Origin: Ascidia mentula
Taxonomy: Eukaryota; Chordata; Ascidiacea; Phlebobranchia; Ascidiidae
Assembly: GCA_947561715.1 (NCBI GenBank)
Contig: OX387198.1
Span: 6,262,001-6,326,000, forward strand
Length of the DNA stretch: 64,000 nucleotides
Reading direction: 5' to 3'
The stretch's first letter is position 1, and the number at the start of each line of letters is the position of its first letter. Shown here piece after piece: positions 1 through 12,101 of the stretch. Both the position numbers and the translations under genes were made by a program. Below the pieces are notes generated by a model. It made no database searches, was not told where the DNA came from, and was given only the letters and a program-made list of their open reading frames with translations.

Positions 1-1506
1 GGCTCGTTACAATTCCCATCTTGGTGGTTGGTTTTGGAGCGACGGATCTCCTGCAAACTATTCTGTTTCCAATGTTACATCTTGCCAGCAGGTGGCGCTC
101 CATTATGGAGATGGTTGGGAGAAATCTAGCGTCGATTGCGTGGGGCAACCAGCTTACTACGCCTGTCAATTGAAATGTTAGTGTGTAACAGAAGATTTTA
201 GTGTATACCAAAATGATGTACCATCCCGATAAGCTATAAAGCGTGGAGTAATCGTGTGATTATAAAAAAAATTCAACAAACCCAACAAATATGGCAATTT
301 CTTTAACATCAACACTTTGCAGTTGTTGCATCAGTGATGAAAGTTGCAGGCAGTCCATCTGTAGTTGTTATTAGCTGGAATGGAATGCGATCCCTTATTG
401 AGAATCATAACCTTTCTGCCAAGGTAATTGTTAACTAACACGTTTCCTCAATGACTTCCTATACCCATATTATTTCAGGTTGAAATCAATTCATTCGAGT
501 TAATGTACTCTGTTTACGTGCCATACGAAAACGCATCAGTTCAATTAACACACCTTAACTACTCAACAAACTACACTTTTCGGGTTGGTATTTTTCGATA
601 TCTAAAAGGTCAAATAACATTATCGTCCCTATATTATGATTTGGACAAACAAAAGTAAAGTCTCTCTTGTTTCACCTAAAATTAAAAACATGTCTAAGCA
701 TATAAATGTCAGTCGCCTTATTGTCGATAGGTGTCAGCGTTGATTTCAGGTTGCATACAAGAAAACGTCACGATATTCCTGGAGGTTACAACATCGGGTA
801 TTCCCCCAACGACTCACTTCGACCAGAGCAGTAAAATAACAATTAATTATATAATCGTTTGTTAATTGAGAGTTCAATATATTTTAGTAACAACATCAAC
901 CGGATTTACCGAGTCCAACAGTAGCAATGTCGAAAACTATATTCCCGGTTTGCTAATTGGTGTGATTTCGGCTCTGCTTGTTCTCGCAGCCATCCTAGTA
1001 TTTGGTCTATTGTTCTATAAACGAAGGTGAATGCCACTATTTACACATATTACCTACGATATAAAGGGTATTTAGAATCGCATGACAATTTTCATTTCCC
1101 TTCGTTATGCGATGTGTACGTCCTATAACCTAATTAATCAAAGAACGCCACGTTGTTTCCTTGGTTTGTTTAGTTTTAACAAAAACATTTATCCACGAAC
1201 TTGTAAACGTTTTGACGGATTCAAATACAGATACGACATGTCCAAACTAACCACTTTGGAACAACCAAAATATCAATCTTGCTGTCCAAAAACAGCAGAC
1301 CTTGCCAATGTATCACATCAGCGAGTAACGGAAGAGGAAGGCTATCTTTCATCAAACAGTTAGTAGCGAGGTTTTCTTTAATAACCGTTAAACTATGTGG
1401 ATGTTAAACGTACTTGACAGAGCATCAAACAACTGACCAGATTACGTATGCCAACGTCCCATCTTCCTCTCATCAACCAAATCACGTGTACGAAAGTATG
1501 AAGTGA
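1..1506 (+). CDS. Gene 1: lectin/FN3 receptor with ITIM tail (5' part outside window)
   Basis: The 3' half of a single-pass type I receptor enters from the left edge. Exons: 1-176 (end of the CTLD, with [14 protein letters not shown] and YYACQ), 323-423 and 479-583 (FN3-like pair), 731-830 (stalk ending in TSGIPPTTHF), 888-1026 (transmembrane segment ending FYKRR), 1231-1358 and 1421-1506 (cytoplasmic tail and stop). Splice phases agree with the complete copies elsewhere in the window. The tail contains QITYANVP, which fits the ITIM consensus (S/I/V/L)xYxx(I/V/L), and NHVYESMK with a YxxM. ITIMs are known to recruit SH2 phosphatases in vertebrate immune receptors; that role here is inference. 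The copy at 40968-42151 is nearly identical, as is the DNA downstream. The signal peptide and first lectin exons lie outside the window. Confidence 0.85.
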
Positions 1507-2743
1507 CGTAACAGCTTTCTTTACAGGATGAATATACATTTTTTGAATCTTATACTTTACAATCGAGAACATGGTAAAAAAAACAGCCAATTAAGTTTGG
1601 AAATCTTTTTCAAAATGATTACATTTTGGTTAGTAATGGTTTTATCCTGCAGTTTGGCCTAGGATTTCAATGTCATTTTGTTTGTAATAAAAATTGTGAT
1701 TTCAATCTCCATGTATCCAAGTTGATCATTTTCTGGCTGTATAATAAAAAAAATTACTGTTAGGTGTGTTTTTCTTGGGGTGTTTATTTGGACAGGGAAC
1801 AAAGAAAGGATGTGTCAGTATTTTTTAATGCTCAACTGCAAGATTTTCGTCCTTCCAAATCCTTGAAAACATTCCGAAAATGTTTTCCAACTCATCCTGG
1901 ACGAGTTTAAAGAGCCGAAACTTCGAAAGGCCTAATTTAATTCCAGTACGCGACTGATCACCGTCCTACCAAGTTAAGTTACAGCAAAATATCATCGTTT
2001 GGAAATAACATTCCACATTCCAAAGCTTTGTTTTCAGTGCTTGTGCATGTTCTATAATTTTTCAAAGCATTATAACCCTGTTCTCAGTGTTGTGATTTGT
2101 TGCAGTAACCAACGTCAATATTTCAAACAGCACGTTTTGGTGGGAAATAAAATAATAGTTTTGTTGAAAAATAATTTTAGGTAGATGTTACGCGCGGCGT
2201 TCAAAAAATACGTTATATGAGTCAATGCTGCTGATTCAAAATGTCATGCCTTTATTTACCCGTGTATTCATACCACAACAAAGCGTGGGATGTAAACTAT
2301 TCGAATGAGTCGCTCCAACCTAACACAACACAATGCTTTGCGTTGGTATGTTTAGCAAGCCATGGGAAATAAGCCTTAGTACACATTTCCATACCAACCT
2401 TCGTTTCGATGGGTTGTTTTATTCTCTGCATTAGCCAGACAACGAAAGCTGTCTATATGTAAATATAAACGTATCGTGCAGTGCCAGTTCAGAAGTTCTG
2501 CAGCAAGTTGGTAGAAACCACCATAGAGCAAAGGCGTATGAAACCTTCAGATAAGATAGTGCTATATTAAGCTGGTAGGTAAGCAGTAAAGAATTAGTTG
2601 TAAAACACTGGAGTATGTTTCAAACCTGTACATACAGATTGTATGATAAGATTGTTTGCAATGTAAGCACGAGCAACGAATATATGTGTTACAGACAACC
2701 AAGTTAAAATAGATTTACCAAATGTAGATATTCATAGTACACA
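1507..2743. repeat. Intergenic block upstream of gene 2, copied at 42152-43392
   Basis: I see no gene here. The block is almost base-for-base repeated upstream of gene 10 and more loosely upstream of genes 5 and 7. Recognisable shared pieces are a GTGTTTATTTGGACAGGGAA segment near 1780, a short CCCAC/GTGGG hairpin near 2270-2300 and a CAGTGCCAGTTCAGAAGTT segment near 2480. It presumably holds the promoter and 5' UTR of gene 2, since it precedes the signal-peptide exon in each copy. Confidence 0.7.
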
Positions 2744-5700
2744 ATGTTCATTAAGTTTGTGTCTGTTTTGCTCACTTTAGAAAATGTGGGGATGTCAATG
2801 ATGGCAACAAACGGTGAGCCTTAAAGGCAATAAAAGTCGATGAAAAGGACCAACAAGACAATGCGTTTATCTGTGTTTAGATTGCGGCCTCATATCATCA
2901 TCATTAAATGACGTCATATTAACCTTGTCCGATGAACTTGTTGATGCAAATACTGCACAAGAGAAATGTTCGTTACTTGGTGGAAATCTAACCATGACCG
3001 ATGACCAAAATATCAACGAGTTGTTAGTTGAATTAATAACAGATAAATATACAACAGGTATAATCTGCGAGTGATCTTAGACGAAACACCATCACCTAAC
3101 AGTTAATTGTCGAAAGGTTTAACAAGAGTTTGGACATTCTACAACTTTGTGGACGGGGAAAGGTTTAGATTTCAAAAAACTCAGAACGAGGTCGATTACT
3201 GGAAAAGTGCGAAACAACTTGGAGTTCTCTGGTACCTCGATTTATCTACAAGGTAAATATCATAGTAACACAACTTTGCGCAAAACTTTCTTCCGTGTAA
3301 TAATTTGTGTTTTTAGCAATACATCAATGAATCCAATGGAAGTTTTTTTCTGTGAAGCACCTAAATGGACAAGAAAAAAATGGACAGTTAGATTTGGCAA
3401 CAATTGCGAGAAAAATATTCCAACGTGGAATGGTAAGTAAATACGTGAGCTATATCTACTTCCATTTAATAATATTTTTATGTATGAATTATAGTCAGCA
3501 TACACTTTAAAATGATTTTTGTCGGTATAGGATGGCGATTGAGGTTTTCTTTGTTTGCATCCGAAAAACCACAATCCGGGTTCAAGCAAATACATATATA
3601 CCAGACTCAATCTTACGACTACTTCATGATAAGAAACGTCAAAAGACCATATCGTACATTTGTTGATTACATTGATTCTGCATATATCCCAGGTAACGAT
3701 TTGTTTTATTTTTTCGAGATATCCAAATTTGTTTTCAATCATACATTGTTTACTATTCCAAGACATCAATGTTATGATCGGTGCTCGTTACAATTCTCAA
3801 CTTGGTGGTTGGTTTTGGAGAAACGGATCTCCTGCAAACTATTCTGTTTCCAACGTTACATCCTGCCAGCAAGGGGCGCTCCATTATGGAGATGGTTGGG
3901 AGAAATCGAGTGTTGATTGTGTTGGACAACCAGGTTACTACGCCTGTCAGTTTAAATGTTAGTATCACAGAAATACTACTATGTAAAAAGAAACTAATGT
4001 TAGTGATATTAGAAAGTATTTTGTTAAGTTTTGTCGTTGTCTTGAATTTTGGCGTGGTGTTACGTTGATGTATCGTCAATTTATATTGTTTTAATTCATT
4101 TCTCTTGTGTTTGCAGTTATTGCTGAAGTGGAAAAGTTACCGTGCAACTCTTCTATTGTTGCTATAAAATGGATTGGACTGGGTGAATTTATTAAGAATC
4201 TAAGTCTTTCGGCTCTGGTAACTTAGATCGTTATAGGGTGGTAACCGATATAACGTGTTTTATACAGCCAAACAAACTCTGCATTAGGATTTTTTTCGTC
4301 TGTTTTTACAGGTGGAAGTCAGCTTGGTGGAATCACAACAGACTCTTCTCTTGCCTTATGCGAATCTATCGGTTCAGATTGAAAACTTAAACATGTCAAC
4401 GAACTATAGTATAAAAGTTAGTGTTTTGTCTTATATTCGATGAATTCCCATCGGCAAAAAAAGAACAATATGGTGAAGCTGAGACAGATTTTTGTAGTAA
4501 AATTACAAACATTTTTAAAAGTATTATAATAGGGATTCAACGATGTCATTAATAGGTATCAGCGTTTCTTTCTGGTTGCGCAAATACAAATGTTTCTACA
4601 TCTCTGACTTTGTCGACTTCCGGGATTCCCCCAGAAAGCTGCTTTCAGAACGGTAACAAAATGGTTACGTGATTTAATGTGTTGATTGATCGTTAACTGT
4701 GCCCAACAGGAAGTAACAACGCTACTGGCAACAACAACAACAACACAGTCCTGATACTCTGTGTAATTTTGGTAATTATTGCGGTTTTGGCAGCAATCTG
4801 TGTCGGATTATGGTATAAACAAAGGTAAGGTTATGAACACTTGTAAAGGAAACTTGTAATTGTTACGCATCGTAAGCATTTGCAGTATTGGTGCTTTGTA
4901 CGTAATTATTAGATGCGATTTATATCACCATTGTTCGTTTCCCCGAAAAGGGCTTTAAATATTATGGAAACCCCGATGCAAGCTTCTATTATGTTTGCAG
5001 AAAATCAAACCAGAGCGAACCTCAAGCAAACGAATTTACACCTCCCTCCACAGTATTTGCTGGGAATGAAGGTAATGTTGATCGTTTAACGATTATATTG
5101 AGTTGATATTGTCCTTTTCAGAAATACACTTTATCTTATTGGAATTCTTAATATGACTAATTGTGCAGCTTTTATCAATGCCGCAAATTATTACACGCAC
5201 ACAAAACTTTAAAAAAAGCAAAATAGTTAACGTACGATTTATATACTTTTTTACGGCTTAGATGCAGTTCAGCCAAATGGAGTTTTCCAAAATTTGTCGA
5301 CTGACGCAGACACGTCCAAAAACAACAATCATAAAGAACTATTCAAAGTTTACGAGACCAACATTGCAGCGGATTTTCATTTGTTTAACGAAGAGTTTAG
5401 GGTGGGATGTAGTTTTTAAAATCTGTTTTTGAAGCGATAGCACAATTGGAAAATATACAAAGACCCAACGTCACTTACTTCATACAGCCTTCTCCATTCG
5501 CAGAGGAAACTGTGTAATGCGTGGGTTTTACTGATCAGGCCTTCCATTGGCTTCAATCCTCAGCTGTACAGTTTAAGGATAGGATAAGTTTGTTTGGACA
5601 GTAGCTGGATGCCTAAGGCAGTTAATTTTACATGGGTTTGCGTAAAATCAACACAGGTTCTTTCGTGCAGGTTCTTTACAAACAAAGCAAAGAAAGTCAA

Positions 5701-8700
5701 CAACCATATGCGGTTTCACAACTTCCCGAAAACGCCACGCGAAACAGATACAAAAATATTTACCCGTGTAAGACATAAATGACTCAAAACAGCATATTTC
5801 CAGTTTTTATCCATTGCTTTGACAGACGACCATGCCCGAGTAATACTGGTCGGAAAAGAGGACAACGATTACATCAACGCTGCTTATATACCGGGTTACA
5901 GCAACGAGAAGAAGTTTATCGCTACCCAAGGCTCTAAGCAGGAGACGATCAATGATTTCTGGCTGATGGTTTGGCAAGAAAACTCAACAATAATTGTGAT
6001 GCTCACTGGTCTGATAGAAAAGGGAAAGGTTGGTCCTATCGTCAGACTTGAGTTGAACTAGATATGCAGAGAAAGCTAAATATGCTCAAAAAAGTGCACT
6101 GCGTGGAATAGGGAATTGCTAATCAGGGAAATTGCCAGCATAATATTTGTAGGTTGCCATCAGTACAACGAAATAATAAATTCTTGCCACAAACATCTGC
6201 AAAAAATAAGTGTAATAAGATATTGGTTTTGCCGGGCATTTGTGAACATAAACTAGTTCGTCGACACTAAAATCGACCTACAAATCATATCCATCTCAAG
6301 CCATGCATAGTCGTGTAGTAATATATGAAGCGCTGGCTCTGGGCGTGGGCACGTACGCGCGTTGTAAAAACAACGACAGTATCACATGTTGTCCCACCAA
6401 CTGAGTATCGACGTCATAATAACAGCACATCACTATATGTTGACTGGGACACCGGGACAAACCATTCATCCACGACTTCGGAAAGAACTTAAACACGAAA
6501 AATGCAAAACCAGCATCTGTGAAGATGACAACATTATTCCAAAACACCTTAATTATCAACTTAATTGTCAACAATATCACTCTAGACCGACTGAGTTTGC
6601 CCGACATACAAACGAATATACAAATAAAGTAAGAAAAGGAAAACAAACAATTATCAAAAATCTTCAATACTAACAAACGATCCATATACAGTTTGTCCTG
6701 TTGATTCCTTTCCTTAACCTATTATAAATACGTGTTTACAGGCAAAGTGCGAACAATATTGGCCAAGTGTGGGATCACATCTGGAAGTAACGGCTGATTA
6801 TGGAATTCAAACAGACCAAGAAGTTCTCTTAGGTGGAATATACATGCGAAAATTTGTTTTATGCCGCGGAGAGGTACGGCACATGTTGATTCATTGTGGG
6901 TTTTAAATACATATGGGTCTCGGTGTACCAGTGGTCGGGGTACGTCCCCGCTGGGTGACTGTGGGGTAGGACTGCGTGTCGGCCTCGCACCCGAAGGGAT
7001 CCGAGTCTCGACGGCAACTTGGCCTCGTAGGCAACTTGCCTTCTCTATCTGAAGGTTTACTGTTGCAGTTAAATAACTGCTTTACACAAGTCTGTGCGTC
7101 TTATAAATAGTGTAACTCCCGACTAAACACATACATCCACCAAGCTTCAAGCCGGTTCAAAGTTGTTCAAAAATCCATTTAATGATATAATCCAACGAAT
7201 AAATCCAAGTACAGTACAGTACAGTACAATTGGGGCTCCTATACAGTGTACTAAAGAAGAACCAATAGCCTAGACCCTTACACAGCAACAGTCAAAACAC
7301 ACAGGCACTAGTTAGTCTGCTTATATAGTCTGCGGTTGGCCACACGTATTGATGCCTTATTTGGAGTTGTTGCGCAACTTGAATGCAACTTGAAGGTGGC
7401 CGATTTGGTCGATTACGTCACTTAGTTTTGTAGCTTGATTAGCTAAGTGCCCTAAATAGGTTATTTATGTTTAGGTAGACTTTGTTTTCCGATCAACTGA
7501 AAGTAGTTATGTTTATTTTAGCTTTATTTATAATTTGCAAAAGAAGTACTTGTGTTTAAATTAACCTTATTTATTATTTGCCTTGATTTACGTAGTTAGT
7601 TTGGTTGCCTAAGTCACCTATATGACTTCATTGCCCAAATTACGTGTTAGTTACACAACTATAATGTGGCTGCATCTGCCGGCTACCATTTTTTCACGTG
7701 CCACCAGCTCGGCAAGTTTTCCCTATTAAATTGTCCGATCAGGAATTGATCTAAACCGGAAATGAGTTCTTCTTGGACATGCATTAAACGCGTGATTACG
7801 ATGACTTTGGTTTTAACTCTCGGTCATAATATAGTTATACGCTTTGGGCCTTTTTTATATATACATGTGTTGTGCGGTGCCATTTCAGGAAAAACGTATC
7901 GTTACCCAACTCCAATACACAACCTGGCCAGACCATGGAGTTCCTGTCACTACAACAAACATGATCTACCTACGAAAGATGGTGGAAGATTTACACAAAA
8001 CTTCAGCTCCAATAATTGTTCACTGCAGGTACAGAAAGGATGAGAAACTATCAGTTTTTATCATGACCAGCAAGCGAATTGAAAGTTTATTAAATATACA
8101 GTATAAAAATAAAATAAGTTTTTTCCATTTTCCTGCTTGTGTTGTGGATATTAGCCGCCACACAAAATTTGCGTAATGTTGCACCGAACGTGACTCAATC
8201 GTCACGTGTTTTGTTTTAAGTGCTGGTGTTGGTCGGTCTGGAACTTATATTGCCATGGATATTTTGTTCGATGAGTTGGACAACAAAGGAACTGTCGACG
8301 TCCCGCAGACTGTACTAAGGATGAGGGCAAACAGAACAGATATGATCCAAAACCTGGTACATAACCAATGTGTGATTAAACTTGAGGTGTGATAAATATT
8401 TTGCTTTCGATCTACAGAAACAATACATATTCCTGTATAAGTTGTTAGTGGAACGAGAGGGTCTACAGATGGAAACAGACAGAGATGTAATTGAACTTCA
8501 GTCAATGACTTCTGATGAAATGTAAGAGCCCAATAAAAAAATGTTCAACAATTAACGTCGTTAACTCATAGTACTTTTAGTGCATGCAACTTTTAAGGTA
8601 CATGAATCGTATTTTAAGAGCCTTTTTGCCCGTTTGCAGAACAAGAATTCAAGAATCTGAGTACAAAATCTTGTCCGATTGGCGATATGGAGAGAAGTGG

Positions 8701-10203
8701 CTTGAAGGAAACCCGAAGTTAACCACTTGTATGATTACGTTTATTCCATGCCTCTGTTTTTCTAGAATTGACTACCATTATTCTTACACACAAATATAGA
8801 CAAAAACACTGCCCTCGGAATTTGGGATAAAGATATTGACGGACTAAGAAGTTTCAATGCATCGTTCATACATGTAATAATATAAGTTGTTGTTTTTGAC
8901 AAATATTGGCGACAAATATAAAAAATACAAGTATACATGGACTATTTGCCAGGAAATGGACGCTTCTGAGTGTTTGATTGCTGCCCAAACCCCACCAAAT
9001 GACCAGATGGAGTTATTTTGGAAAATGGCTGTACAAAATGGCACGCGTATGTTTGTGGATTTGGACATGGCAGTGAAGGTACAACCGGTACACAACAAAA
9101 AACAGTTAGGGATTAAATGACATATTTTGTACATTTCCTAGGTTTCTCAAGATAAACCTTTACGATATGGCGACGTTACTCTTACTGCGGAAAAACTTTC
9201 AGAATGTCACTCATATAAATTAGCCACAATTGTGATTACATCTTCATCACAATCTTTCGTAAGTTTGACAAACACAAACTAAAAGGTAGATTGTATTTAA
9301 TGATAAAGGAAGTTTGGTAAAATGCGTTTGCAAAATGCCACTTTTCTAATATTTAAAAGTCATGTCAAAATTGTAGGTGAATATCATTGCAAAATATAGT
9401 TTAAAACACATGAAGGTTTTTACCCCTTGCGTTCAGACTGACACTCTGATGACATTCGTACAAGTAAAGGGATGGAGTGAAGTTAAGGAACCACCAAAAG
9501 AAGTGGAGTTTGTTGAAGTGATTGAAGCCGTGCAAGGGATGAAGAGAGATGGCAACTGTCGTTGTGTGTTGGTCATGTGCAGGTAAACATAAACCTAAAT
9601 ATTTACGAATATATCAATAAAACCTTAGGCCTAAAGGAAATAAAAAAAGCCTGTAACCGTTATTGTAGCCATGGGGAAAGACCCATATCCCCTTTCAAAG
9701 TTTTAAAAAAAATTCGAACCTCGCCAAAATGTCACGCTGACTGCGCTACTAGCCATAACGCATAACTTCTTTGTCTCTTTAAATTTGCGGTGTAGTCATT
9801 TAAGTATTTTATGTTTTCGTATAGAAATTTGATGGTGCTGCACAAAAAATTTGATGGTGCTGCACAAAGTTTTTCAGAGTACAGTAAACAAAGCTTTACA
9901 CACTATTACATTTATATTGTTGCAGCAATGGCAGAACGAGGACTGGTACTTTTATTGCTCTGACAAGAATAATTGAACGTCTGAAGACTCAGCAAAGGGT
10001 GGACGTTTTCCAAACTGTGAAAGATTTACGAGACATGAGACCAAACATGCTGGATAAGGAAGTAATTACGTTTTAACTACTTCCTCATATACCGCTGTTA
10101 AACTATATTGCATGACTTTTCTTTTAAGGTGCTCTACAAGTATTGCTACTCTGTGGTTTTGAAATACTTGGATGATTTTAGCACATACTCCAACTGCAAA
10201 TGA
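2744..10203 (+). CDS. Gene 2: receptor tyrosine phosphatase with lectin-like/FN3 ectodomain
   Basis: A 25-exon model encodes 1019 residues. Exons: 2744-2813, 2881-3057, 3117-3252, 3317-3432, 3531-3692, 3763-3957, 4117-4217, 4312-4416, 4556-4652, 4710-4824, 5001-5071, 5262-5401, 5671-5767, 5826-6028, 6742-6873, 7889-8028, 8221-8356, 8418-8521, 8640-8728, 8800-8873, 8953-9078, 9142-9258, 9437-9582, 9926-10061, 10129-10203. The order is signal peptide, CTLD-like module (to about residue 285), FN3-like region, stalk, transmembrane helix (about 395-420), D1 and D2. D1 carries [14 protein letters not shown], a DYINAAYI stretch, WPDHGVP (W652) and [10 protein letters not shown] (C685, R691), so it should be catalytic. 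ATQGP reads ATQGS here. D2 has WSE and [10 protein letters not shown] (C949), so it is probably a pseudophosphatase. The lectin exons are of the beta class (LTRVWTFY). The intron at 6874-7888 carries an insertion absent from genes 7 and 10. No disabling change was seen. Confidence 0.9.
6290..6690. repeat. Conserved block inside the D1 intron; copies at 33110-33515 and 47075-47515
   Basis: This intron between the D1 exons ending GLIEKGK and starting AKCEQYWP holds about 400 bases shared by genes 2, 7 and 10 but not gene 12. The minus strand stays open for 129 to 144 codons in all three copies, with small indels. On the plus strand, fragments such as [13 protein letters not shown] can be read between stop codons, which hints at an old retroelement insertion. 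I cannot identify it. The recent duplication of the three hosts could explain the shared open frame without selection. Confidence 0.45.
6918..7876. mobile_element. Insertion in gene 2 intron, with a tRNA-derived SINE-like start
   Basis: In genes 7 and 10 the corresponding intron is only 54 bases. In gene 2 about 960 extra bases sit between ACATATGGG and the acceptor before the WPD exon. The first roughly 100 bases are GC-rich and contain TGTACCAGTGGTCGGGG, resembling a tRNA A box, and GGATCCGAGTCTC, resembling a B box, as in tRNA-derived SINEs. The rest (7020-7870) is AT-rich with no coding capacity that I recognise and includes a (GTACA)n run. I could not find clear target-site duplications, and more than one insertion may be nested here. 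Confidence 0.5.
7207..7229. repeat. Pentanucleotide (GTACA)n microsatellite
   Basis: About four consecutive GTACA units lie inside the gene 2 intron insertion. Confidence 0.7.
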
Positions 10204-10696
10204 CGAACTTTCAGTTGTCAATACCTTGATATCTTTTGTGTCATGACTAATCAATCATTTTCGATGTAATGTTTTCTTTTTTTTGTTTATATTATGTGAT
10301 TATGCGCAAATTTGAGTTGTTTTGTTCACGGTAATTTATAACGTGCTCTTTTAACTCTTGTTTTGCTCATTTCCATGCAAAATCATACAGAAACAAATCT
10401 TTTGTAAAAAGGGTTGTCCAAATGATTTTTGGCGAAAATCTTCATCGAAAAATATCTCAGTCTTTAAAAGTATCTTCATCTTGCGTATTTATTTATAAAT
10501 ACAGTCGTTTTAGAGTTAGATTAATATTTGAACCAGAAACAGGGGAAGTGGTTCATTCAAACATTTTTTGATGCAAAATGCGTTGCGTAGAAGCAGAAAA
10601 AATGTCACAGCATTTAGTAGTTATGCTCGGTATGAAGAAACAGGTACAGATGCATGACGCATGAAACAGACAAAAACGTTATAACATTTTAATACC
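10204..10696. other. Intergenic gap, gene 2 to gene 3
   Basis: No coding exon is visible. The first half, just after the gene 2 stop codon, is shared with the 3' flanks of genes 7 and 10 (36061 and 50074 onward), so it is probably 3' UTR and downstream flank. The second half runs into the gene 3 signal exon. Confidence 0.5.
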
Positions 10697-11500
10697 ATGA
10701 TAAGTGACGTCAAGACTTTTGTATTTTGTTTGGAAATTGTATTGTTTTTGCAAGCATCAACAGGTACGACTTATGGCAATAAGTGCACATATATTTGAGA
10801 AATGATAATAAACAACAAAGCTAACATTACTTCAGGCTGTAATATTACCGTTGCATCACTAAATGACAACCTATTAACTTTGTCCGATGATCTTGTTGAT
10901 GCGAACACTGCACAAGAAAAATGTACGTTGCTTGGTGGAATTCTTGCCCTTGATAGATGACCAGAATATCAAAGAGTCACTAATCCAAATAATGACAAAT
11001 AAATATACAACAGGTACGATTTGGGGCTTTTAGATTAAACATTATTAATACATGCGAGAAACTAACAATGAAAACGTTCAAGGTTTAACACGAGTTTGGA
11101 TTTTCTATGACTTTGTGAATGGTGAAAGGTTTAGATTTCAAATGAATCAGACAGAAGTCAGTTACTAGAAAAGTGCAATGCAACTTGGAGTTCTCTGGTA
11201 CGTCGATTTCTATACAAGGTAAATGCCACAGCTGCAATTGTGTACAAGTTCCTCCCGTGCAAAAATTTGTGTCCTTCAGCAAACCGCAGCAATGTTGTTT
11301 TTAAATATAAATGAAACATTAATATTTGACTTTTAGGCCTTTTAGGCCTACATCTCTATATGTTGACAATGAACCTCATATAATCTGTAGAAAGGTAAAA
11401 ATATACTTGGCAACTTAGGCATCTGCATTGCTTTCTGGCTGCGTGCAAGCAAACATCACAACCTCGGTGTCAAGTCCTCCACCGACAAAGAACAGTGAAG
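10697..11500 (+). pseudogene. Gene 3 5' part: broken beta-class lectin receptor exons
   Basis: A signal-peptide exon (10697-10763, starting MISDVKTFVF) is followed by the first lectin exon (10836-11013). That exon has one extra base after LLGGILAL, giving an early TGA. The second lectin exon (11083-11218) carries TAG at 11166-11168 where a conserved tryptophan codon should be. A short remnant of the third lectin exon may lie near 11280-11300. The remaining lectin and FN3 exons are missing. A stalk-like exon at 11420-11500 (ASALLSGCVQANIT) looks open and ends in phase 1. The frameshift and nonsense codon make the lectin part non-functional as read. Sequencing error is possible for the one-base insertion but less so for both changes. 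Confidence 0.8.
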
Positions 11501-12101
11501 GTTAGTTGGTTTTGGTGAATTTTAGTTATTTTAAACCGCTTCGACATTAAAAGTGTTGCCAACAAAATAGTATGTAAATGATTTCAATAATATGTCGACT
11601 TTTGACATTACTCCCTGTTGCAAATTATGAGCTCTCACCAGTGCAGCTGGTAACTGAGGCCTGTACGAACCTGATGAGTCGAGGCATTCATTTGCCTTAC
11701 AAATGTGTTTTAGTTCTGCAAAGTTTAAAATTTGTTCGTCTGTATTCCAATCACCACCGCATTTCATGTTCTATTTTGTCAGGTAGATTTGTTGTGCACT
11801 AAAATAAAAAGATAAAACGTGTGTTTAGAAATCTACACTTGTTCCACATAGTTTTCGAACTTAAAGCATGCTATAACCACTCTGCTTTGTCCTGCGAACT
11901 GTTGGAGGCAGAAATCAACATTGTGTGGCAACGGGGTGTATTCGGATGGACCAATTTGCTTGGCGTATATCATGTGACATTTTATTCAAAATATATTGGC
12001 TTTGACAAAGAAATCTTCAATGCCATTTTATCAGGGACATTTTAATTCATGTCATGACGAATAGAAATGACGACTTTCACCTCATTTGTCATCTTTCGCA
12101 G

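Noticed and set aside
1421-1506. ITAM in the short tails
   Set aside because: Two YxxL/I motifs six to eight residues apart are required. Here the second tyrosine is followed by M or V at +3 and the spacing and consensus do not fit.
3260-3769. A 169-codon open frame on the minus strand over lectin exons of gene 2
   Set aside because: It lies opposite well-supported coding exons and crosses introns of gene 2. No family resemblance, and similar antisense frames over the same exons in the sister genes follow from their sequence identity.
6918-7015. A functional tRNA gene
   Set aside because: A- and B-box-like sequences are present, but they are too far apart for a normal tRNA and I cannot fold a proper acceptor stem or anticodon arm.
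6861-7052. Short GC-rich open frame at the start of the gene 2 intron insertion
   Set aside because: It spans the exon end and the SINE-like segment; the composition reflects the tRNA-like sequence, not a protein.
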